Shown piece by piece: positions 11,201 to 23,200 of a stretch of 64,000 nucleotides of DNA. The notes under the pieces are model-generated. The model saw only the letters and a program-made list of their open reading frames with translations. It did no database searches and was not told the DNA's origin. Source of the stretch: Ceratothoa steindachneri (lineage: Eukaryota > Arthropoda > Malacostraca > Isopoda > Cymothoidae). The stretch lies in assembly GCA_963969495.1 (NCBI GenBank), contig OZ018331.1, forward strand, positions 150,207,761 through 150,271,760, in the 5' to 3' direction. Every line of letters begins with the position of its first letter. Position 1 is the first letter of the stretch. The position numbers and the translations under genes are program-made.

Positions 11201-14200
11201 TGGATACGGATGCATAAAACTCGCATCCGTAGTAAAGCTACAAACGATCGATATAAAACCAAGGTAGTAGCCCTATCAGCACCCCAAGTGCTGAACGTCA
11301 CGGAATGAAGAATGTCTATGGCGGGGGTACAAGAGACCTTAAGGCTGCGAATATGAGCCTTCCAGGTGAGGCATCGGTCGAAAACAAGACCAAATAAACG
11401 GTGTGAATATACCACTTCCAGGAGAACCCCATTTGAGAACAAGTCCGGGTCAGGGTGGAGCCGCGGATGGTGGCAAAAGTGCGCTACCTTAGTTTTGGCC
11501 AAGGTAGACCGAGACCTGTGCGCTTCGGCATAGAGAGATGTGGTTCACTGCCTGTTGGAGTCAACGCTCTAGAGTTGTCATCTGGACCGCACCAAAAGAG
11601 ATCGAAAGATCGTCCACGTAGAGCGTAGCGAGAACATCTTCCCACAGCACCGACGTGATACCGTTGATGCTCAGGGCAAAGTGCGACACTGAGGACACTT
11701 CGCTGCGGGACACCTTCTTCCTACTCCTTTGAACCGGAGAGGGATCCTCCTACCCGTACGAGGAATAGACAATCTCACAAAAACTCAGAAATAAAGATTG
11801 GGAGATGTACCTTCGCCCCCTGAGTATGGAGAGAATATGATACCGTATCGCCATGCGGTATCATAGGCCTTCTCCAGATCGAAAAAAACAGTGGCGTAGT
11901 GCTGTCTACAAATGAAGGCCTCGCATACAGCATTTTCCAGTTGGAGTAGAGCATCCGAGGTGGAGTGGAACTTGCGGAAGACAGGTGGCATACACTGTGC
12001 AAGTAAACGGCTAGTCTAACATTTACCAACTTCTCCATCATCTTGCACACGCAGGCGGTTAGAGATACTGGGTGGAAACCGGCTGTTGTAGAAGAAATAT
12101 GCCCTCCAGGCATATCTTGGAGTTGCGGGGACCACTTCGAAGAGAAGACCATCACGGACATGCCGTATGCTTCCCGGAGGCACAACTACGGGTCCCTCCT
12201 TTGGAGATCCGCCGCCTTCGAATCACCAGCCTAACACTCGGTGTGGGCGTAGAAGCCCAAGATCCTTGTGAGTTGTCCCACTTTTGGGGAGCAGCTTTCG
12301 GAACCTCGGAAGACGGCCTCAAGACCACCTTCGGGAGTGTTGTCTCCGTTGAGTCTAACGACTCTGGGGAGAGGGTGGGGGCTTGCTTTTAGCCAAGGCT
12401 GGGTGTGAACCCTTTGTGCCACCAGCTTTACCAGGGCAGTGTCGGGGTGAGTACATACTTACATGTATGTATAAATATATAGTTTTAATTTTATTGCATT
12501 AACGAACTGTATAATTTCCGTTTATTGGAAACAAAATGTAACTGCAAATTTTGAAATTCCAGCATTTTAAATTTTAACAACCATAAATTAAAGTTTGCTG
12601 GTTTCAGTCCTCCCTCCTATCAAGCTATGTTGCTTATCATGCGGACGTCAGCCAGGGAAAGCCCCAACCCCTCCACCGTGATGCCCAGTCACGGCGGTAA
12701 CCTCCCTTAGTAAATAGTGTCAGCGTTAAAAAGAATCCGGACGGAGATTCGAACCCCCGACCCAGCGATTGTCGGGTTAAGAAAGAGCATTCACCGCTCA
12801 TTCTTACATCAGCAGTAAAATGGAGGGACTAAAAGTGCATAGCGTAGCGAGAACATCTTCCCACAGCACCGACGTGATACCATTGATGCTCAAGGCAAAG
12901 AGTGATGTTGTGGGAGTTTAAGAATAACAAAATGCTTCAGAAAAAACAAACAAAATTTGTTGTGTTTATGGGCAAGGTACCATTACTGATTGCCAAGACT
13001 AAAATTGGTTTTCAAAGTTTCATTCTAGGAATAAATCATTGGTAAATGAACCAAGATCAGGACTATCATCAGAATTCGATGAAGATGTTTTAAGAGACCT
13101 GGTGGAATGCAATCCCCACAAAAGTACTTGAGAGTTAGCAATTGACCTCAACACATCCCTCTTAGTTCCCTTCTCCATAATCTTGGTCTATCCTTCCACC
13201 TATATGCTGATGGCACTCAAATTTTCGTTTCCTCATCCCCCACGTCTCTTGCCTACTCTATCACTGACCTCCTGGCTGCCTACTCCTCCATTTCTGACTG
13301 GCTCTCTACCAACTTCCTCAGGCTTAATCACTCCAAAACTAAGGTCCTCCTCGTCGGCACCCCTGCTCTTGTCAAAAAATCTAAATCTCTCTTTCCTTCG
13401 CTTACTCTGGGCGGTAATACTATCATTTTCTCTGACTGTGTTAGGAATCTGGGTGTTGTTTTTGATGAGCATCTCTCCTTTAAGCCTCATATCCGCAATG
13501 TCAGCAAATCCTCTCTATGTTTCCTTCGTAACTTCTCTCGCATTCGCTCTCACTTTGATCGCCAAAATCTTGAGACTGCTGTTCATGCCTTCATCACCTC
13601 ACGCCTTGACTACTGTAACTCTCTGCTTGTGAATCTGCCATCCTCCTCTCTCCGCCCCCTTCAACTTGTACAGAACTACGCCACCCGACTTCTCCTCCGT
13701 CGCCCTCGCTTCTCTGCCTCGAAACACTTGCTGCATGAACTGCACTGGCTCCCTGTCAGATCCCGTACTCACTTCAAGATACTTCTCTTCACATTTAAGG
13801 CCCTAGACAACAAGGCCCCGTCTTACCTCTCTTCTGCCCTCTCGCCATGCCATGTCCCTCGGGCCCTTCGGTCATCAGATGCACACCTTTTGAATATTCC
13901 TCGTTCATCCCTCTGCTCAATGGGGGACTGCTCCTTCTCAATCTGCGCCCCTAAGTTGTGGAATGCTCTTCCTGCTGAAATCAGGTCTTCTCCCTCTCTT
14001 ACCACATTTAAGCGTCTCCTGAAAACGCATCTTTTCAGTATTGCCTTCTCCCCTCCCTCTTGAATTTCCATTCTCATCTCAGCACAACGTGCGCTCTGGG
14101 AAGGCCTCAGACCTTGAAGAGCGCATTACAAAAGACTAATTATTATTATTACTTGGAAAAAGATAGGAAAAGTGAGCAAATTAGGCATTTGGGTTCTTGT

Positions 14201-17200
14201 TCCTCATGCTCTTAGTGAGAAGAATAAAGAAGATCGGGTATCCATAGTGATCTTCTTTCAAGACAGAGAAATGACACATTTGTCAAGTATATCGTTACAG
14301 GTGATGAGAAATGGGCCTTTTATGACAATGTTCAACACAAAAGGACAAATCTCCGCAGCTTACTACAAAGGCGGAGCTCCATGGAAGGAAAGTTATGGTG
14401 TGATTACCACAATATTATCCATGGCGATTTTTAAACTGAAATCAGACACTAAATGCAAACTTATACTGTCAACAGCTGCAATGTTTGCATGAAAATCTTT
14501 TAAGAAAGTGCTCTGCACTTGTAAAAAGGAGACACATTGTGCATCTTCATGATAACGCAAGACCACATACAGCTAGAATCATGCAAAAACAGATATTGAA
14601 CTTAGGCTGGTCTTTTCTACCCCATCCACCCTATTCAACAAACCTTCACCAAGTGATTGCCATGGTTTTTGCTCACTACAAAATGCTCTGAATAATAAAA
14701 AAAAATTCTGAAGAAGACCAGGTAAAAATGTTTGTGGATAACTTCTTGAACTTTACCTTATAGGAATCAAAAAGCTACCTGCTAAATGGCAAGGTGATTG
14801 ACAGAAATAGCGGATATACTATTAATTGAAGTTATTTAATTGTTTAGCTATTCATATAAAAATACATTTCACAAAAAAATGGAAATTACTTATGACTCAA
14901 ACTGATATTTAGGCCTTCCCTTTGGCCTTGATTTAATTAAATTTCATAGGAATTTTTAAAATATTTTTTTAATTGCATTCAATGTAATATCCATTTTGTC
15001 ATAGTTTCTTATGTTATGTTTTAGATCATTCAATCATAACTAAACAGTAACAAAAAGCCACAATGGCATAACTACAACCATTAGACTCAAAGTTTAGAAA
15101 GTAGCCTGATGATTCACTTGGGTGTGATGAAATCGCAGCTTATGTAATTATCATCATAGCACATTTAGGGGTCAGAATCAGATACATAAGAAATTGAGGT
15201 GTTTGGAAAACCGACTCCACAGCACTGCATTTTCCAGAACATCCAACGTGGAGTGGGACTTGTGGAAGCTACACTCTGCAAAAGACAGGTGGCCTACGCA
15301 GACCAGGAAATAAACTAATCCATCATTTACCAATTTCTTTAACTTTAGAAAAATTGGGCAGAAACCAGCCCAGGTAAAGTGATGTTTGCGAAAACAAACA
15401 CAGTAGCCATTGGCCAGGAGTCTGGGATGATACCCTCTGTTTAGATCCTGTTGAACAAATCCAGCATAAATGCCATGTATCGCTCACCTAGGTGTCAAAG
15501 CATTTTGTAGTGATCAGTAGTGGTGTCCGAACACCAAGTGAGAGCGAAATGCAACTCACTCAATGCAAACTTGTCATTGAAGGGTTCTCCACCTCTAGAG
15601 GTAAAGTCCAGATGACGGCCTTCAGCGACATTACGACGTGCATTGAATGTTGGCGGAGCAGCATCCCAGATTGAGAATGTGAAGAAAGTGGATGCTAAGG
15701 ATTCTGCAATGGATGCAGAGTCTGAGAATGGAAGGGGGTTCCTACAATACCTTGCACCAAATCTTCCACACCTCTGCAAGAGGGCTCTTCCCATTAACTG
15801 AAGACCCATTTGCTCAACAAGAAGAGCGGTGGGTTCGCTTCGAGGCATACTGGAACCTAGACCTAGCTCAACACAATTCACCGGTCCGTTTTGCCTTATG
15901 AGAAATGGTGACACACTGAAGGGGAGAACACTTCCTAGATTTAGCCCTTTGTGCCACCAGCTCTACCAGGTAAATGAACTGCGAGATGGGGAGTCAAACC
16001 CGCAGAAGGGTTTCAAGTGGGCACTGAAGCGGCTATGCTCATAGTCCTGGAGATGCCAGGAGTAGAGGGTGTCTGCTTAACTTTGGAGGCATAGGATGTC
16101 CCAGTTCTCGACAGGACCAAGTCCTTAACCTCAGGAAGCCAGAGTTAGTCCACAGCCTGAGTGGCTAGGACATCCTCCTCCAGCAGAGTTATGGACCACA
16201 TTTCTTTGATGGATTGCACAAGTCCCTTGGCGCTCACTGCAAGAAGATTGCGCCATAATATCATACTCGTACATTGTTTCAAGGAGGCAAGGTGTGGCTC
16301 TCTGCAACTGACACACTTTGCCACACACAATAAGGACTCATTGTGTAGTTTTGAAACAATTTACATAAACTTTGGGTAAATCTGACTTTGAACATCTGCA
16401 CGAGAGTCCCATGGACAAAGTAGAGCAGTAGTAGGACCTCCACACTGACTCAGGAAGCATGTCATGACAAAAGTGTAGAGTTGAGTCTCGAGGCTCCTCC
16501 TTGTCTTCTCATGATGTTTGACCTTGCCTGCTCAATGGTGGGCCAGCTCTTTGCATAAACCACCCCTTTGTCCAAATTTATGCTAGAGTGCAGCATCACA
16601 TTCATCAGCTGGTGCAGACTCACTCTTGTCTTTCACCCCACTGGCTTCAAACGCTTTCTTATTATTAGCTCCATTGATGGTAGCATGTTGACCAAAGCCT
16701 ACATGTTCCATCAATGTGTAGCATTAGCTAGGATGATTGATGGAGACCTGAACTTCAGCCGTTTTTTGGATTGGAGCCTTCTGGCGAATGCGGTTAATCC
16801 TTCTTGACTGCCATTATTGCTCCTCTTCGCACACTCAATGGCTCCCCTATGCAAGTGACAATGCACTCTACCATGCATTTGGAGAAAGGGGTCGCTTATG
16901 CTAGGAACTGGAGGACCAAGGAGCGGTCAAGGTCGAACGTGTCAAGAGAAAACAAGCGGGAGCCTCGAGACCCACCTCTACACTCTTCATCACATTCAAT
17001 CCTGACACACTCCATGAGTCGGTGCGTGCCAGTTGGTATCACTACCGCATCGAGGCAATCGTGGCCCCTGCTGCAGAGGTGCTACTACAGGAGTGACATG
17101 AAGTCCTTGATGCTACCGGTAGTGATACCAAATGGCATGCAATGAGTCACAATCCCTTTCTCCAAATGCATGGTAGAGTGCATTGTCACTTGCATAGGGG

Positions 17201-20200
17201 AGCCATTGAGTGTGCGAAGAGGAGCAATAATGGCAGTCAAGAAGGATTAACTGCATTCGTCAGAAGGCTCCAATCCAAAAAACGGATGAAGTTCAGGTCT
17301 CCATCAATCATCCTAGCTAATGCTACACATTGATGGAACATGTAGGCTTTGGTCAACATGCTACCATCAGTGGAGCTAATAACCAGAAAAAATTTGAAGC
17401 CAGCAGGCTCTAAAATGGCTGGCAGTTACTGTGTGGCTCCGATGCCATCGAGGCTGACAAGGGGGCATCAACTGGGAGAGGAGGTCCCTATTCTCACTAT
17501 GAGGCCTCAGGGCCTGCCGCAGCAGGACTGGGCATAAATTTTCATCTCCTTGAAATATCCTATCACCTGAGGAGGGGTAGCACCTCTGGTACCATTTCCA
17601 CTTGAGGAAGGGACTACAAATAACCTCCACCTCCCAGGTGTTTGGAATTATGACCAGGGAATCACTAAGCCTATGGCTTGTACTCAACACCATTGGGGCT
17701 GGTGAGCTAACCTACATTGGTAAAGAAAGGGAGGGCAGGCACACTGGCCCCTAACAAGGTCAAAACCCAAGAATTCAAACTCTATGGGGATCGGATCACC
17801 CTATTGAGCTGCACCCCACCAAGAGAGGTCAATCTTGGGCCTCCCGCTCGCTGTCTTCTTGATAGGCTCATGTGAAACAGATAGAGGGGCATAGACATAG
17901 AAGGGAAAAATCCCCCTTCATTAAGAGATTCTTGGAGCCCTCAAGGAAGCAGGGGGGTGGGGCATATTCATCACAGGGGTGAGGCTGCCCAATGATGGTG
18001 CCAAAGATGGTAAGGGTGGAAGGAAACCCTTTTACGACAGACAATTGGTTGTAAGGAAGCCACTCCAGTGGGTGGTCAGTGGTGCTATTTTAGTTTTCTT
18101 CGACAACCTCAACATTCAAGGTTGGACAAACTTTTGCTAAAAAGTAGGTTGCAGTCTAGAGTTTTGGATTAGCAGGCCAATGCATGTGGTAATCCCTAAG
18201 CTTGTGACCATAAAGAAATTAAGAGATGGTGGCCTTCTCAGCTGCATCTCCCAAGTGAGGTGGATTTCCTTACTAGGTCATACTAATCATTGACAAGATG
18301 ACCAGGATCTCAAGATCTGTTGTGGAAGACCCAGAGATGGCACCCCGAGACTTTTAGTTGGCCTGGCAGGCAACAAGGAAGTAAAGCCCACCTGTCATAA
18401 GCACGACAGCTTTCGGCACCTGAGAATGGCTGAAGGGAGGTGGCCAGCCCATTAAGTGCAGGGAAAGCATTAGTGGGGCCAATCAATCATGACCCGACAC
18501 CCAGGACCCTTCCAGTCCTAGTCTCTTGCAGGCATTGTTTATAGAGGTTCTACAGCCCCTCCTCTGGCATAGCATGATTTTTTTTTTTTTTTTAATTCTA
18601 TAGAGCTCATCTGGCAACTGCCCACTTGGGCATAAATGGCCGAAAAACACGACAGCCTAGAACGAGGCTACTTTAAAAAAAAAATTATGAAAATATAACA
18701 ATGATAAATATTGGAAAAACTTAACAATTAGGAAACAATCTCCGGTAGCGGGGAGAGGTCCCCCTCACCCCGGTGCAGGAGAGTGCAACCTACAAACAAA
18801 ACAATAACAAAAAAGAGAACCTTAAATAAAGGGGAGAAGCCCGGCCTCCCCCAAAAAGTCAAGTCCACAAGTCAATGTGCACAAATCTGTCCCGAGTACA
18901 AGGGACAGGCGGTAGCGACCCCGCCCATCCCGGTACCGGGACAGGTATCGTGCGCGAAGATCACCCAGACTGGGACATTCAACAAGAATGTGCCGAACAG
19001 TCTGGGGGACGACGCAGTCGTTGCAATAGGGCGCAGGCGAGTGCTCCATCAAATAGCGATGCGTCAGACGAGTGTGTCCGATTCGGAGAAGACAGAAAGC
19101 AACCTGAAGCCGCCGCAGCATTGGGGGATAGGTCCATGGGAACAGTCACGGCGCAATGGCACGCAACTTTAAGTTCCCTTCGACCGTCTCCCATCTTCTT
19201 TGCCAAGCAGTCAGAAGAGCTGCCTGTATTCCTGCCATGTAGTCGGTGTGAGGAAGAGCGAAACGCTGGTCCGGTCGCAGAGTTCTCGCGGACTCTTTGG
19301 CGCGCTCATTCCCCGCAATTCCTACATGTGTGGGAACCCAGCAGAAGATAATCTCGACATCTGCCCGGCTCGCCAAAACCGTGGCGTCACGGATTTCGCG
19401 AACCAGGGGATGCGGAGATTCCAATGCCCCGAGAGCACTCAGCTCGCTTTGTGAGTCGCTATAGATCACAATCCGGTCTCCGAACCGGGCACGTCGCGTA
19501 ATCTCCCGTACCGAGTGGTGTATTGCCACCAGCTCGGCCGTGAAGACAGACGCAGCGCCTGGCAGAGCCCCGCTGACATCAAACAGAGGGGATACGACGT
19601 GGAAGCCGACCCCCTCTTGGGAGTTGGAGCCATCCATGTACACTGGCACGGTTGCAGCGTGACACGAGGTGGGCTCCAAAAAGGTCGAACGCAATACTCC
19701 CGGCGCCGTACAAGCTTTGGGAGCAGAGGCGTGGCGACAAATAGCCAAATTTGGTACCCTCCAGGGTGGCGTCCTGGGCAGAACCAGGGGCGCCACCGGC
19801 CCTTGAGCTATATCTACCTCTCGAAGGAGTTTCCTGGCCCTAAACCCGAAGGGCTTAGGGTATGACTGGCGTCTCTCGGCGGCATAGGCACCGTCGAGAT
19901 CATCTGGGTCGGGGTGGAGCCGTGGATGGCGGCAGAAGTGCACCACCTTAGTCTTGGCCAAAGAAAACCAACACCTGTGCGCTTCGGCATAACGAGAAAC
20001 GCGGTTCAATGCCTGTTGGAGTCGACGCTCCAGAGTTGGCATCTGTGCCGCGCCAAAAGAGATCGAAAGGTCGTCCACGTAGAGCGTAGCGAGAACATCT
20101 TCCGGCAGCACCGATTTGATGTCGTTTATGCTCAGGGCAAAGAGTGTGACACTGAGGACACTTCCTTGCGGGATACCCTCTTCCTGCTCCTTTGGGCCGG

Positions 20201-23200
20201 AGAGCGCTTCCCCCACCCGTACGCGGAATCGACGATCTCGCAAAAATTCAGATATAAAGACTGGGAGGCGTCCCCTCGCCCCCATCGTGTGGAGAGTCTC
20301 CATGATACCGTATCGCCATGCGGTATCATAGGCCTTCTCCAGATCAAAAAACACCGTGGCGTAGTGCTGTCTACGAAGGAAAGCCTCGCAGACGGCATTT
20401 TCCAGTCGGAACAGAGCATCCGACGTGGAGTGGAACTTGCGGAAGCCGCACTGTGCAGAAGACAGATGGCCTCCGCTGTCCAGGAAAAAGGCTAATCTAA
20501 CATTTACCAATTTCTCCATCAATTTGCACACGCAAGAGGTTAGAGAGATTGGGCGGAAACCGGTCGGAGTAGAGTGATCTCTCCCCGGCATGCGAAAGGC
20601 GAGCACAGTAGCGATTCGCCAGGAATCTGGGAGAAGACCCTCAACCCAGATCCTGTTGAACAAATCTAACAGAAAGGCCATGCTTCGCTTGGCATACGGG
20701 ACATCGTCCGGACCATGGGCGGTGTCCGCGCACGAAGCAAGAGCGGAGCGCAACTCGCTCCCAGTACACCTGTCGTTGAAGGGTTGGGTTCTCCGCCTCT
20801 GGAGGTAAAGTCCAGCCGGTGGCCTTCCGCAACATCACGACGTGCATTGAATGCTGGTGGAGCAGCATCCCGGCTAAAGAAGCGGAGAAAACGGTCGCGA
20901 AGGGTTCCGCCACGGACGCGGGGTCCGATATTGCGGTCACATTCTCCTGGAGAATGGGAGGGGGGTCCTGCGAGAACTTGCCCCGAATCCTTTTGACTCG
21001 CTTCCACACCTCAGCTAAAGGGGTCTTTCCCGTTAAGTGAAGACACGTATGCCCGCCAAGAAGAGCGGCGGGCGTGCTTCGAAATATACCGGAACCTAGC
21101 CCTAGCCCGACGAAATTCAGCGACAGTGAAATCGTTCGGGCAGCGCTTATAGCGCATATAGGCATAACGCTTCTCCTTTTTCTGTGCCGTCTAACACTCG
21201 GCCGACCACCATGGGAGTGGTCCGCGTGCAAAACGGCCAGACGTCCTAGGAATAGTAGTCAGGCCCGCGGCGATGAGGTTGCCGGAGAAGAACTCAACGG
21301 CCTCATCTACCGACCTAAACTCCTCGACTGAGATAGAAAATTCAGTCATTTCCTGAAATGCAGGCCACCGTGCCCACGCCAAGCACCACCGAGGTGGGCT
21401 CTCAGGCGGCAGTTGCCCTGAAAATGATATTTCAATGGGAAAGTGATCACTACCATGGAGGTCATCGACCACCCCCCAATCAAAATCAGGCTGTGCATCC
21501 GAAGAACACAAAGATTGGTCAAGGCAAGAAAATGAAGCGGTTCTCGGACAGTGATGCGTAAACTCATCCACATTTAGGACACCCATCTCAAGCTCTTCGA
21601 TCAGATCGGCAAGGACTTGTCCCCTGGGATTTATGGAGTAATCTCCCCAGAGAGGATGCCTGCCGTTCAGATCTCCAAGCAAGAGATAGGGCCTCGGCAA
21701 CCGTGCCACGACGCGGCGGAAGTCCCCCGCGTCGAAGTCAGCTGACGGTGGAATGTACGCAGAAATGATAGTATACCTCCTATCCAGGTGCAGCTGCACA
21801 GCCACTGCCTGAAAGGAGGTATCTAAAGAGAAAGGAAGAATGGAGACATCATGCCGGGTGTAAACCGCGCATCCCCCAGCCCGGCCATCCCGCGGTGGTG
21901 GGCTCGCAAGACCCTTATACCCCGGGAGGGCGGGCAGGGGGCACGTGCCTAGCATGGTTTCCTGCAAAAAAAATAGCTAACGGGAAACGGGACGAGACGA
22001 GCCTCCGCAGCTCCTCCCAGTTGGCCCGGAGTCCACAGCAATTCCATTGAAGGAATATGCCCTCCAGGCCTAGCTCGGAGGAGACGCGGGGACCCTACTC
22101 GAACAGAAGACCCTCACGGGAATGGCCGTACCCTTCCCGGGGGCAGAACCCCGGGCGCTGTTGGCGGGACAAAGCGCTGAAGGCGCTGTCGCCTTCGAGG
22201 ACTTATTGGGGAAGGTGTTGCCTCTTGTGAGTCTAACGACTCGGTGGAGGCGCGTGGCCGTTTCACATTACGGGAAACGGTCACGCTGGGAAAAGAGGGG
22301 GGAGCCCTGGTTTTGGCAGGGGCTGGGTATGAACCCTTTTTGTCACCAGCTTTACCAGGGAAGCGCCCGGGTTGAGTAGAGCCCACAGAAGGGCTCCGAA
22401 TGGGTGCGAAAACAACCGTGCTCATTGGCCTGGATGGGCCAGGAGCAGAGGGTGTCTTTCTAACTATTGAGGCATATGACGTCCCAGGCAGAGCCGGGGG
22501 CGCCAGGACCAAGTCCTTAGCCTCACGGAATGAGAGTCGATCCTGGGCTTGAACGGCCAGGATTTCTTTCTTGAGGAGATATGCACCACATTGCTTCGAA
22601 GAAGCGGGGTGGGGCTCTCCGCAATTGACACACTTGGCCACACACGATTTGGACTTATCGTGTGCGGCTTTGGAGCAATTTACACAAACTTCTGGTGACC
22701 CCGACTTTGCATGTCTACAAGAACGATTCGTATGGCTGAAGTGGTGACAGTAATAGCACCGCCGTGGTAGTGGCACAAATGCCTTCACGCGGTAGCGGTA
22801 GCAACCGGCACGCACCGACTCAGGGAGCTTGTCACAGTCGTACGTGACGAAGAGTGTAGGGGTGGGTCTCGAGGCGCCTCCCTGTTTTCTCATCACACAT
22901 TCGACCTTGACCGCCCCATGGTCGGCCAGCTTTAAGGTGATGTCTTCTATGGAGTAGTCAATGAGTTCCCTCGCATGAACTACTCCTTTCACATAGTTCA
23001 TGGTAGAGTGCGGCATCACACTCACTGGGGTGCCATGAATTGTCCGAAGAGCACTTATCTTGGCTGCCTCGGCGGGATTTGCCGCATTCGCCAGAAGGCT
23101 CCCGTTCGAGAAACGGGTCAGCTTCGGCTCTCTACCAATTACACTAGCTAATCCTCTCCTCTGATGGATCATTTTGCCCTTGGCCAACATACTGCCATCA

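Larger units (their letters stand above)
15230..18564 (-). mobile_element. LINE family A, copy A2 (rearranged)
   Basis: The minus-strand similarity to A3 and A4 starts inside the RT fingers (15232-15500) and continues through the endonuclease-RT linker (15500-15910, including [14 protein letters not shown]). It then jumps near 15930 into ORF1, so the endonuclease is missing. The zinc-knuckle block at 16330-16131 keeps [19 protein letters not shown]. Next a segment of ORF1 (about 16620-17110) is inverted, and the N-terminal part resumes on the minus strand at 17145-17540. The rest to about 18564 is probably ORF1 N-terminus and 5' UTR, but similarity there is weak. There is no 3' UTR or tail. 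Confidence 0.7.

Noticed and set aside
12733..12815. Functional tRNA gene on the minus strand
   Set aside because: Only the T arm is convincing; the acceptor and D arms do not fold, which fits a SINE.
13183..13632. 149-codon plus frame within LINE D
   Set aside because: A shifted frame; the frame one base off carries YADG and the RT thumb without stops.
13233..14077. Minus-strand frames opposite LINE D
   Set aside because: Antisense of the well-supported LINE D coding frame, with no motif.
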